64,000 nucleotides of DNA from Aphrocallistes beatrix (Eukaryota > Porifera > Hexactinellida > Sceptrulophora > Aphrocallistidae), in assembly GCA_963281255.1 (NCBI GenBank), contig OY725489.1:868001-932000 (forward strand), in the 5' to 3' direction. A program made the translations under genes and the position numbers. Positions 10,300 through 19,697 of this stretch are shown in pieces (the stretch's first letter is position 1; each line of letters begins with the position of its first letter). The notes below the pieces were generated by a model. That model had not been told where the DNA came from. It saw nothing but the letters and a program-made list of their open reading frames with translations, and ran no database searches.

Positions 10300-10600
10300 T
10301 GTTTGTAAGGGATTAGTGTACGCATGGCATGTATCATCTGACTCCAGAGTTCATTCTGAAGTCAAATGGTTTAACCACACACTGCTTATCATCCTACGTA
10401 TCCAATTGCAATAACATCTCTAGTTCCAATAAACAAAAGAACAATCGTATTAAGTATCAAAAGTTTTTTAAGAAAACAACCAAGCCCATCTATTATTTGG
10501 TTATAATTGTTGTTGATAATAACTGCACTTTGAGCACGAGTCTAAAAGAAAATGTATTAGCTCTAAGATCCCTAATTTTGATGGCTCACTAGCTCGTAGA
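10300..10600. repeat. Duplicated 5' flank of family A members 4 and 5
   Basis: This flank resembles 12505-12720. Shared landmarks are GTATTAGTGTAC-type sequence, TACGTATCCAATTRCAATAACATCTCTA and TTGTTGTTGATAATAA. It shows the duplication unit included about 300 bp upstream of the gene. Confidence 0.65.
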
Positions 10601-11034
10601 TACCGGATTCTCACTGTCTCCCTAACAAATTACTTCCTCCGCCACTGGTGCATAAGATCAATTTTACTAGCAAAAATAATTTTTTCTATCTTATAGGCGA
10701 ATTACATTTTAAAACTGGCCTCTGAGTGTATAGGGCCAATTTCTTCCCCCAGACACCCTAATAATAATTTGCTTCCGCCGCCACTGATTCAATTATGCGG
10801 GATTAGTGTACACATGTACATCTGACCCTGAGAGGTGTCCATGTAGCGAAGTTTCGTGTAGCGTGGTGTCCGTATCCCTTATTCCACCTCCCGTTTATTA
10901 AATTATAAATTGACTTTGTATATGCAAACAACCCCTAAGGAATATTCTATCGTTTGAATACAATTAATCTTACTCGAAAACAAGTCATCACAAAGTATCT
11001 ATTTCCGGATATATACATATGTATATATAGATAC

Positions 11035-11188
11035 CAGGCCTGGGGTAATAGTAATATGTAATAGTAATTGTAATAGTAACGATTACATTTTAGAAGTAAT
11101 AGTAATAGTAATAGTAATAGTGTTTTCAAAATAGGATTTAATAGTAATAGTAATATATTACATTTCAAAGTAATTTACCCCAGGCCTG
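11035..11188. mobile_element. TIR-bounded TAATAG repeat element
   Basis: Perfect 14-bp inverted termini CAGGCCTGGGGTAA and TTACCCCAGGCCTG enclose a run of TAATAG-type repeats. No target duplication found. The long minus-strand open frame of Leu/Ile/Thr runs is a repeat artefact. Confidence 0.7.
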
Positions 11189-11429
11189 ACCTGTAGGGAG
11201 ACTATTTAGCATCGTAGGAAAATTATTTAAGCCAGATAGATGTTCATTGTCTGATGCAGTTTTTCATAAGTTAATCATGATCAAATGTAATTCACACGTA
11301 TGATAAATTTAGTGGAATTAGTTATTTGCTTAGGTTTGATAATAGGTTAGATATTTTGTTTGTATGGGATAATCAATTAAATAATAAACTTCAAATATTC
11401 TGAATCATAGCAAAGTCTTAGTAATTGTC

Positions 11430-11670
11430 AAGAAATTTGTAATAGTAATAGTAATAAGTAATAGTAATAGTAATAGTAATAAGTGATAGTAATAGTAATA
11501 AGTAATAGTAATAGTAATAAGTAATAGTAATAGTAATAGTAATAAGTAATAGTAATAGTAATAGTAATATATTACATATAAACAAAATGTAATTGTAATA
11601 GTAATAGTAATAGGAAAAAATATAAGTAATAGTAATATATTACATTTCAAAGTAATTGACCCCAGGCCTG
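11430..11670. repeat. Second TAATAG repeat copy, one terminus
   Basis: Expanded TAATAG/TAATAAG repeats ending ACATTTCAAAGTAATTGACCCCAGGCCTG, almost the same right end as the element at 11035. The left terminus is missing or diverged. Confidence 0.65.
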
Positions 11671-11731
11671 ATATTAGATACTACAATTATCGAATTTACA
11701 AAATAGACACCACGCAATACATCCTATTGTC

Positions 11732-12439
11732 CTAATTTTGTGTGGACACAAAATCTTTAATTTTTTCGTACAGGGTTTGTTGCAGCTTTACTTTCTTGTT
11801 GGTTTCCACAGCATTTTCACATGGTTTGAATAAATCTGCATCTTTAGTGGGATCCAACGGTCTTAATGTTTTTGGATAAGTCGTTACTTCGGTCCCTTCA
11901 TTCAGAAAATTGGTTTCTAGCAAATTCATCTTCTCTCCATCTTTTTGGAACGACATAGTTACTATAGTTGAAGGTCCCGGACCTTTATCATAGCCTTGGC
12001 AAATGACAGTGTCACCTATCGACTCGTTGCCAAAGGGAACAATCTGGAAGAGGTTGCTTACCATCTGTGAATACCTAGGAATGGGTATGGTCTCATGTTT
12101 TTGACATGTTTGCAGGTTGCCATTGATTGATGACATTGTATAAGTCCCTGTAATGTTAAATAACGTCCAGTCCCAACCGAAGAGAATCAGTTCGCCGGTA
12201 TCGCCGTGTGTAGCATAAACGGTTCTGTTTTCCATCATCATATGCTTAGCAGGATTTTCATCGGTACAGTTGATCGCTAAAACTGATGGTCCAGATATAG
12301 AGATATAGACGGAGCTACTAAAATCTGTCTCAAAAGATACTCCTTGAAGAACGAAAGTGTCATTGAACCCGCACGGGCATTTTTTGTCTTGAGCGAAAGC
12401 AGATGTGAGCAGCGAGCAAACCAGCATAAGGTATTTCAT
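11732..12439 (-). CDS. Secreted protein, family A member 5
   Basis: A 235-residue single-exon protein with signal peptide (1-16, ending AFA) and mature start QDKKCPCGFNDTFVL. It shares with member 4 the blocks SVLAINCTDENPAKHMMMENRTVYATHG, FGWDWTLFNITGTYTMSSINGN, QTCQKHETIPIPRYSQMV, LFQIVPFGN, VICQGYD and LDPTKDADLFKPCENAVETNKKVKL, and the C-terminus FVSTQN. It is a recent tandem duplicate of member 4. The divergence is concentrated in the middle of the protein. Function unknown. Confidence 0.8.
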   Translation of the reverse strand: MKYLMLVCSLLTSAFAQDKKCPCGFNDTFVLQGVSFETDFSSSVYISISGPSVLAINCTDENPAKHMMMENRTVYATHGDTGELILFGWDWTLFNITGTYTMSSINGNLQTCQKHETIPIPRYSQMVSNLFQIVPFGNESIGDTVICQGYDKGPGPSTIVTMSFQKDGEKMNLLETNFLNEGTEVTTYPKTLRPLDPTKDADLFKPCENAVETNKKVKLQQTLYEKIKDFVSTQN

Positions 12440-12470
12440 TTTTCCTTCGAGATGGTAGATAATATCTCCT

Positions 12471-12477
12471 TTTTATA
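12471..12477 (-). promoter_or_regulatory. TATA box of family A member 5
   Basis: TATAAAA (preceded by GATGCATC-type sequence shared with member 4) about 35 bp upstream of the ATG. Confidence 0.6.
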
Positions 12478-12684
12478 GATGCAACGTCTATGATGTTTGA
12501 AAGGTATTAGTGTACTTTGGTACATTACATGTCTCATATGAAACTCGAAGTCAAATTATTCATTCACTCTTATCGTCTTACGTATCCAATTACAATAACA
12601 TCTCTAACCCCATCAACAAATTGACGCTCATTTTAGGTATCAAGAGTTTTAATAAACAACCAACCAACTGTATTATTTAATTAT

Positions 12685-13440
12685 CTAATAAATATTAATT
12701 TGTTGTTGATAATAAGAAAACAGAGACTTAATCTTGTGTGGGAACGAAATCCTTGATTTCCCGTCCATGCTTTGATACAGCTTTACTTTCCTGTTGGTTG
12801 GCTTAGCATGGGTGCATGGGTTGTAGAATAAATGTGAATCGTTACTACCTAATGGTCTAACCTCTTGTACATTTGTCGTTATGTCACTGCTCCCTTTAGA
12901 CAGGGAATTTGATAAGATCAACTTCGTATTGCCACCAGCATTTTGGAAAATTAGAGTATCTATCGTTTCCGAATCTTCCACGTAGCCTTGACAAATGACA
13001 TTTTCACTTCCGGTCGAGTTTTCAGAGGGGAAAATCTGATAGAGGTCCTGCACTATCTGTGAGTACTTGGGAATGTGCATGTGGTAGTGCTTTTCGCACC
13101 CATCCATTCTCCCATTAAATTTAGACATCGTATAGAGCCCCGTACTGGTAATCAACTCCCAAAACCATCCGTGAAGAATTTCTTTGCCAGTCACGCTATC
13201 TGAACCATTCGTGGTTGTGTTTTGCATTAGCATGCTAGCAGTATGGTTCCCCTCTACATAGAGAATCGCTAGCTCTGTCATTCCGATGAGAGAGATGGAG
13301 CGTGAATGATTAGCTGAAGAAGTAGCTGACCCAAAATATTCTCCTCGAAGAAAGAAACTATCATCAAATTTACATGAGCAATTTTTATTTCGAGCAAAAG
13401 TGATTAGGAACAGCGTGAAAAGTATCGATAGAGATTTCAT
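12685..13440 (-). CDS. Secreted protein, family A member 6, frameshifted C-terminus
   Basis: I place the start at the ATG at 13440, giving MKSLSILFTLFLITFA as signal peptide. The open frame extends 18 codons further up, but a TATA box at 13479 lies inside that extension. The family blocks are intact through NPCTHAKPTNRKVKLYQS. After that the frame shifts: the reading frame used gives a 30-residue novel tail. With one extra base near 12755-12765 the other frame reads IKDFVPTQD followed by TAA, the family ending. So a single-base deletion has replaced the conserved C-terminal helix. Either this is a recent pseudogene or the tail is tolerated. Confidence 0.75.
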   Translation of the reverse strand: MKSLSILFTLFLITFARNKNCSCKFDDSFFLRGEYFGSATSSANHSRSISLIGMTELAILYVEGNHTASMLMQNTTTNGSDSVTGKEILHGWFWELITSTGLYTMSKFNGRMDGCEKHYHMHIPKYSQIVQDLYQIFPSENSTGSENVICQGYVEDSETIDTLIFQNAGGNTKLILSNSLSKGSSDITTNVQEVRPLGSNDSHLFYNPCTHAKPTNRKVKLYQSMDGKSRISFPHKIKSLFSYYQQQINIY

Positions 13441-13478
13441 GTTTCCTCTGAGATTGTAGATAGCTGCTTTACAGCTCA

Positions 13479-13485
13479 TTTTATA
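13479..13485 (-). promoter_or_regulatory. TATA box of family A member 6
   Basis: TATAAAA on the minus strand, about 39 bp upstream of the chosen ATG. It decides against the longer open frame. Confidence 0.6.
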
Positions 13486-14045
13486 GATCTGCAATGGCCA
13501 TACAGATTAGTGAGTTATCCATGGTATCAGTAGCACCACAGTAGTCTGCCTTATCATGCAACTTGATACATGATAGTACTACGTATAGTGAAACCTCGGA
13601 ACTACGACCACTTTTGATATAAAACATTTGTAATTTCGATATTTATAATACCTGCAACATCATACTACGTAATGCGATCTCGATCTTTATCTTTGAAATT
13701 CGATTCTCTTGGTTGTATAATTGTTCTACAGAAGTTAGTTGGTCTTAGTTTTCTTATGAGTACCTGCTTGTCGAGGGTATCAATCCATTTTGGTCGTTTG
13801 GAGAACTGGACTAGTAAAGCTTTACAATCCCCACCTTGTTTTTTAGACTACAAACTAAGAGTAACGTTTTAGTAACTTTTAACCCAAAACAAATAATACA
13901 TATAACATACATGAATGTTAGAAGATTGGTACTGAATTTCGCTCTTCACTGATCACATTTACTAATACTAGGCCGGTGCGACCGGGGATATCCTGAGTGT
14001 CCATACTCCACTACCTCTCCCTTAGTGCATCGCTGTAGATGCCCA
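13486..14045. other. Intergenic between secreted families A and B
   Basis: No gene or repeat that I can support. Confidence 0.4.
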
Positions 14046-14645
14046 CTACCTATGAAACGTAGCACCTGACATGTTGCATTGCTTATTCAGACATGCCTTG
14101 GGTTTTGCTAGCAGAGTCGAGTTGAACTTGTCTGGTTGATAGTGATCGAACTGCAAATATGCCAAATCAGGACCTACCATTACTCGATATTCTTGAACAG
14201 GAATTGTCGGCATATTTTCCCGTACACACACCTCTTCATCTACACGAGCTACCGATCCCCAGCAACTGAGACCTTTCGCGGGAGATGGAGGATCTGAAAT
14301 TTGTGAGACTGGTACCCACCACCAATAAGGCACAAACGGAAAAGCACCGCATTCACATTCATCATTTCCGCTAGCATCTGGCTGTACGCTATAGTGAATG
14401 TCGCTAGTTTGGATTTCCATAAGATTGCCACCGTTTGGAAACTGGCGGGTGCCTTTCGGGAGCATTATTATCATTCCGAACATTTGATTTGCAAAATTTT
14501 GTGAAATCCAACCCTGTGCTTTGGTAACATTATCATAGAAATGAACTGTCATATTAGTCATAAATGTCTCAGAGATTGCTGGTGGGTTTTGAGTGAACCC
14601 CAGTGCAAATAGTGCACAGAGCAGGAGAATGGAGTAAGAATTCAT
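14046..14645 (-). CDS. Secreted protein, family B member 1
   Basis: A 199-residue single-exon protein with signal peptide MNSYSILLLCALFALGFTQ. The mature part has ETFMTNMTVHFYDN, a conserved GMIIMLPKG block, QTSDIHYSVQP, ECEC, a Trp-rich WWW segment, CWG, VCVRENMPTIPVQEYRV, FDHYQPDKFNSTLL and a closing KPKACLNK. It is a paralog of the next gene. The layout (beta-rich, single Cys-containing strands, a C-terminal P-x-x-C) is reminiscent of LolA-like/ependymin-fold secreted proteins, but this is a weak impression and I do not assign a function. Confidence 0.75.
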   Translation of the reverse strand: MNSYSILLLCALFALGFTQNPPAISETFMTNMTVHFYDNVTKAQGWISQNFANQMFGMIIMLPKGTRQFPNGGNLMEIQTSDIHYSVQPDASGNDECECGAFPFVPYWWWVPVSQISDPPSPAKGLSCWGSVARVDEEVCVRENMPTIPVQEYRVMVGPDLAYLQFDHYQPDKFNSTLLAKPKACLNKQCNMSGATFHR

Positions 14646-14690
14646 TTTGATTCGTGATTGGAGTAATTCAATTATGAAACTGTGTTGTCC

Positions 14691-14697
14691 TTATATA
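14691..14697 (-). promoter_or_regulatory. TATA box of family B member 1
   Basis: TATATAA about 46 bp upstream of the ATG. It lies in a ~90-bp promoter segment nearly identical to that of member 2. Confidence 0.65.
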
Positions 14698-14759
14698 GTT
14701 ACCAGGTTCAGACCTCGTGGAGTTTAGAGTGCACAAGTTAATGTTGTCGTTCTGATAAT

Positions 14760-15475
14760 TTTGTCAAATAGGCAAACTTAGAGGCATAGGCGCCAAGTGT
14801 GGGTACCTGTGGGGGCCGTGGTGCTGGGCAGTGGAGCAGTGGAGGAAGCTGTGGTATGGCAGGACTCCACACAAACTTATAGGTTACAACTAAACCCCAA
14901 AATTATGTTAATTGAGTCTAAATATATATCCCAATTACATTTTTCTTCCACTATAGTTCGAGGTTTTATTTTCCCTAGGTTGCAACAAAAGCTGTATATC
15001 GATATTTGAGCTATTATTTTGAATATTTTCTGGAAAATTTGTTTTAAAACTTTTACGTTTTCTTGATAAGTTTATCTGCCTGTCAAGGGTAGCAATTAGA
15101 TAACGAAAGTAACAAAAAGATAACAACTAGTGTTATTTTAAAGGATAGGGATGTTAGAAATTCAAATTGACTCGTGTAGTTTGTATTATTTTATTTTCCC
15201 AAATTGGTCCATCTAATTTGGAGACTTTCGAAGTGAAACGAGCGTTAAAATAATATGGAATCTGGTTTCACTGCATATTATTTATACTATACACTGCTTT
15301 GTCTAAAGGTGGCCGTGTAATGTTGGTTACTTGGGACAATTGAGATAAGTCTTGGTAAAATTCATATATCAATCACCAAATCGAACAACAGACTACTAGT
15401 AGATAAATACAAATACAATATTACCAGTACTTAGTTATAACTGGAAAACCACTAATACTATTAGCACATCAATAA
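14760..15475. other. Intergenic between family B genes
   Basis: No gene supported. Short open frames here lack conserved content. Confidence 0.4.
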
Positions 15476-16063
15476 CTAACATACTTTATTCATACATAAC
15501 TTAGGGATCGTCAACAGAGTAGAATTGCACGAGTCCGGTTTGTAGGAGTGATCAAACTCAAAATAAAAGATATCAGGACGCATGCGTAATATATACTCTT
15601 GAACCGGTATTGTTGGGTTATCCTTCCTTACGCAAACTTCCATATCGACATGCTCTCCCACCACCCAGCACTGGAGACCTAGGGGGACAGAGGGGGAAGG
15701 AGGGTCTTTTGAAAGTTTTGTATGTGGCATATACCACCAATTAGGCACGTACGGGTCTGCGTGGCATTCGCATTCAGGTTCTCCCTTTCCATTGGGTTCT
15801 ACCATATAGTGAATATCGCTAGTTTGGTAGTCGATGAGAACGGCACCCATTGGAAACTGGTGGTGGCCTTTCGGGATCATTATTATCATTCCGAACGCCT
15901 GTTTATCCTCACACTGCGAGACCCAGCCTTGTGCTTTAGTAGCATTGTTATGGAAATGAACTGTAATATTAGACATAAATGTCTCAGAGATTACTGGTGG
16001 TGGGGTTTGAGTGAATCCCAGTGCAAATAGTGCACAGAGCAGGAGAATGGAGTAAGAATTCAT
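15476..16063 (-). CDS. Secreted protein, family B member 2
   Basis: A 195-residue single-exon paralog of the preceding gene. The signal peptide is identical (MNSYSILLLCALFALGFTQ). The mature part keeps ISETFMSNITVHFHNN, GMIIMIPKG, QTSDIHYMVEP, ECEC, CWV, VCVRKDNPTIPVQEYIL, FDHSYKPDSCNSTLL and KLCMNK, and lacks the C-terminal extension of member 1. The 5' regions of the two genes (about 90 bp plus the first ~60 coding bases) are nearly identical, indicating a recent tandem duplication or conversion. Function unknown. Confidence 0.75.
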   Translation of the reverse strand: MNSYSILLLCALFALGFTQTPPPVISETFMSNITVHFHNNATKAQGWVSQCEDKQAFGMIIMIPKGHHQFPMGAVLIDYQTSDIHYMVEPNGKGEPECECHADPYVPNWWYMPHTKLSKDPPSPSVPLGLQCWVVGEHVDMEVCVRKDNPTIPVQEYILRMRPDIFYFEFDHSYKPDSCNSTLLTIPKLCMNKVC

Positions 16064-16108
16064 TTTGATTCGTGATTGGAGTAATTCAATTATGAAACTG
16101 TGTTGTCT

Positions 16109-16115
16109 TTATATA
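16109..16115 (-). promoter_or_regulatory. TATA box of family B member 2
   Basis: TATATAA about 46 bp upstream of the ATG, in the promoter segment shared with member 1. Confidence 0.65.
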
Positions 16116-16567
16116 GTTACCAGGTTCAGACCTCGTGGAGTTTAGAGTGCACAGACAGATCCAGAGTGAACTCGTGGGGGGGCTGTCTTAATTAAGAATT
16201 TTGTCAATTAAGCATAAATGCAGGAGCTGAGCTCTTTAGACATAGATAGGTATTATTATCTGTTGATTTGATATTTTAAGTTGTATTTTATCCTTGAAAT
16301 GATGGTTGGCACAGCTTAATTGGAAAGATGCAGTGTTTTGACAAATTATTTTTTACACAAAGCTTTATTTTCAAATAAATCATTCTTAATATATATTATT
16401 TTTCTACTTTCAATTTTGAAACTTAATAATTCATTTTGGATTTAACAATGGGGGTGTGACCGTTAGTCGGTGCATTTACCATTATATGTTTTGGATCTGA
16501 GGGGTATCTATTAGATATCCATTCAGGAAAGAGCTAGTTGTAAGGTCAAGATTAAACATCTGTTAAT

Positions 16568-17129
16568 TATATCCTTACTATTAAAACTCGATTAATGTGT
16601 ATATACTACTATATATATATATATACGTATATATATATATATATCTGTAACGAATTGATTGAAGAAACTGCCAAGCGCAGAAAGCTGATTTTTGGCATGT
16701 GGGAGTCTTTTGGCTATGGCTCCAGTAAGTTCTGAGCTCAGACGAAAATGTCGACTCATTATGGAATTATGACGTCATTGTCACCTTTTTGAATTATAAA
16801 TTCCAGTTTTTCTACTATAACTCAGACATTTTAGGTGATAGAAGGCTGAAATTTTTATTGAATGTGTATATTAATATATCTCACATATGATACATCTATC
16901 ATCAAAAAAATGCTGACTCATCACTCTGTTATGATGTCATCATTACGCATCCAAATTTAAAAAATTGGTGATTTTTCGTGGGATAAAGATTATAACAGTA
17001 GGACAGACGTATTTGGAGATGTTATCTCCCTTATAATTAATCAATGTGACCCCAGGCGCCCAAAGGGCGCCTCCGGCGGACACAAAGTGTCCGTCAGCCC
17101 CGCAGCGTAAGCAAGCGAAGCGCGCTTGT
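16568..17129 (+). repeat. Dispersed ~560-bp repeat with three GC-rich hairpins, copy 1
   Basis: Same sequence as 36272-38160 (apart from the mariner inserted there). It begins ATATCCTTACTATT and contains an AT microsatellite. It continues through TGGGAGTCTTTTGGCTATGG and ATTATGACGTCATTGTCAC. It ends with three strong hairpins: GGCGCCC-aaa-GGGCGCC, GGACAC-aaa-GTGTCC, and AAGCGaagCGCTT. Non-coding. I cannot place it in a transposon class. Confidence 0.8.
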
Positions 17130-17326
17130 TTATCTAAAAGGCCAACCAAAATATTCAAGTGCTCCGCTCCTCACATTTCCTGCTTCCTCTTGAAACTTGA
17201 ATACTCCCTAGTCTGGCCTCAGAGGCGTAGCGAGGGTGCGGTACATGCGGTCAAGGCCTCAACCCAACAATTTTGTGTCGCACCTTGGCCCGCTAGTTGG
17301 GTATGCCTCTAGAATTGAGTTTGTAA

Positions 17327-17608
17327 TACAGGCAGCCCTCGCCGTTCGCGGAAAATACTTTGTGTCGAATTTTGCCCTTCGCGAATAAGTCCCTCGACTA
17401 TTCGCGGTTTTATTTGCAGGATATTTCGATTAGCTTGTGTAATCAGTTATGTTAGGATATATCCTCAAATTAGCTCTTATTCGAGCCTATATGAGAACTT
17501 AACCCCAGGATTTTCGCTAACCTTTAGCCCTGCCCCACCTTTCGCGGATTTGCCGTTCCCGGCAATTCTCAAGAACGTAACCCCCAAGAACGGCAAGGGA
17601 TTCTTGTA
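17327..17608. mobile_element. TA-flanked MITE (pogo-like termini)
   Basis: The element at 17329-17606 has inverted termini CAGGCAGCCCTCGCCGTTC and its partner CAAGAATCCCTTGCCGTTC. TA lies immediately outside both ends. The interior repeats TTCGCGG motifs. Non-coding. Confidence 0.75.
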
Positions 17609-17933
17609 CTATCAATTTATAATATTTTGTGATACTGACTTAGCGTTTTCACAAAACTCATTCCAAATGACAATTTCTATAATCGTGACGTACTCAGACA
17701 AATTATATGCACCCCATTCATTGTAACTGTCTGAATTCACTGAGATGTTTGCAATGGAGAGTAGGGATATCTTCACCTCAAACATTTAATTTCTCCCAAA
17801 TCAATAAGTTTATCAAAAAATGTTGAAATAGCATATCAGTCTATTTTCATTTTTCCTTATTACAAAAGTGAGAGTCAGCTTATCAAAGGTGAAACAGAAT
17901 ATGATGAAGTATGTACAGAAGCGATGGCAGGTC

Positions 17934-19349
17934 TCAACTTGGCAGAATTGGAGTCGATTTCTTTGGATAGAGAATGAACAAAAGTAACTGAATTGTAGAA
18001 AGTATTGCTCCGAGTCCGTTGGGAATCTAAAAGGATTGTTTAAATTAAAAGAATTGGAATTAAAACACAAATAATTTTCACTGGCAATGAACCATACATA
18101 TTAAATCTTATTTTCTCTATTAAATTATATTTTTCTGATTGTATTTTCCTTATATCATACGTTATACGTTATATATATATACGTATATATATGCCAACCG
18201 TCCCGCTTTTCACTCTTCGGATGAGATAATTTTCTCGAGTGTCCCGATTTTAAATGAAATTTCCCCATTTTGTCCCGCTTTTTGTGAGCCAATGTATAAT
18301 ACTTGTATATAATGTCCCGCGAAATTCAACGCCGCGTTCTGCTTTCATTATGGCTCAAGTTAGCATGTATGTACACGCGTGGATAAACAGGCAGCATTTA
18401 CCTCTATAGTTCCATCATCTAACAATATTCCGTACAGCGTCCATAACAGAGAGCAGCCAAGGCTAGCGAGTGTGAGTGTAAACGACATTCCTTCTGTTGA
18501 TTTGTGCTTAATCACTCTAAGCTAAAAATAGTTTTTAGGCTTAAAATAAATATAAAATCGCCAATTAACCGTAGAATGCCCACTGGGGACACATATCACG
18601 GATGTCTCCCAGCCATTTTCTATGCAAGTGAAGCCATATAAATGCTGGGCATTCTACAGTTAAATTCCATTTTAAACAATGCTACTTTTCTTTGAACATA
18701 CAGAGGATACTAACGGAGCTCCAAACATCATGACGGTGGAGGCGAAGCAGTAGAGAGAAGTTACTCGCTTCTGGTTGTTATATTCCACGATGTAGAACAT
18801 TGCGAACCAAATCTTGAGAACTAGCACGATCAATCCGAACCCCACAACCAACAGGAACCAATTCTATTAGAGGTGAAGGTGTCAAAATTAAATTGAGTTA
18901 AATTGGTGAATGAACTCACTTTCTGATTTCCATTGACATATTGGAAGTAAAAACTCAAGTAACAAGCTGATAGAAGTCCTCCGATTATGTTGACACCAAT
19001 AATGAAATTGTCCCTTATAACGATCCCATACAGAATCCATAATGCACAACTGAAAAACAAATTAAGTCAAATGTATAAATATATCAAAAAATAATTTTTG
19101 AAATCAGCGATCAACTCACTTTAAGAATATAGCTAAAAACGGGAAAAAGCTGATGTTCTCAACACTGAGTTTCTGTTTAATCTCTTTACACACTTCTCTA
19201 AAAGGTGACAGTATAAATAGAGATCGATCTTTTGAAAACTGAAAAAATAATAACCCAACTTACATTCCAGATAAAAACACTGCAATTGTGAAGAAAAATG
19301 CAAACCAACCCACCAGATTGACCAAGGTAGAATTACCATCTACATCCAT
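17934..19349 (-). CDS. SLC50A1: SWEET sugar transporter (six exons)
   Basis: Exons 19264-19349, 19120-19197, 18920-19049, 18711-18863, 18402-18521 and 17934-18026 (minus strand) join in frame at GT-AG sites to 219 residues, the normal SWEET length. The first MtN3/saliva repeat has LVGWFAFFFTIAVFLSGI, SVENISFFPFLAIFLNCALWILYG and NIIGGLLSACYLSFYF. The second has SLYCFASTVMMFGAPL, KSTEGMSFTLTLASLGCSLLWTLYG and IPNGLGAILSTIQLLLFILYP. That gives seven membrane helices (3+1+3). Family knowledge: SWEETs are facilitative mono- and disaccharide transporters in plasma or Golgi membranes. A MITE (18189-18371) sits just inside the last intron. The C-terminal tail is short. Confidence 0.92.
18189..18371 (-). 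mobile_element. MITE, CATACATGCCAAC family, copy 3, in SWEET intron 5
   Basis: Reverse-orientation copy of the element at 1544 and 7663. It runs from ATATGCCAAC to GTTAGCATGTATG and lies about 30 bp inside the intron from the donor site. An AT microsatellite abuts its left end. Confidence 0.75.
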
Positions 19350-19697
19350 ATGAAATAAAAGAGCCTGTACTTGCATTGAAAATAATATGTATATACATTA
19401 TTAACACAGAAAGAGCGTATATATAGAAGCTAAGGATATAATGCAGTGTGTGCTCTGAATTATAATCTAAGCCATACATAACGCACGGCACAGATGCAAC
19501 AGTCATTTTAGGTTCAGAGACAATGATTTAGGAACTAACTTAGGTCTATCTAAGTGAGGATTCTTGCAGTTTCATCAAACCGAGACAGTTCCCATTACAA
19601 ATAAGATGGTATTAATTGCTGATATAAAAGCAGAATAATTGACCGTGGTTAAATATAGCTTTTGTCAAAACAGGTTGAAAAAGAAAAACTAAACTAT

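Noticed and set aside
10590-10800. Two CCGCCACTG ends that look like hAT right termini
   Set aside because: Both are in the same orientation and no matching left ends or duplications were found.
10947-11650. Open frames rich in Leu, Tyr or Ile-Thr on the minus strand
   Set aside because: They are translations of the TAATAG microsatellites and have no other content.
16600-16650. AT microsatellite runs here and near 18170 and 38160
   Set aside because: Ordinary simple repeats; noted only where they mark transposon insertion points.
17046-17312. 88-codon open frame, and a minus-strand one overlapping it
   Set aside because: Lies on the hairpin end of the dispersed repeat; the second repeat copy does not keep the frame.
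17210-17315. Possible short hAT MITE (CAGAGGCGTAGCGAGGG... GGGTATGCCTCTA)
   Set aside because: Ends are only partly inverted and no target duplication is present, so I do not call it.
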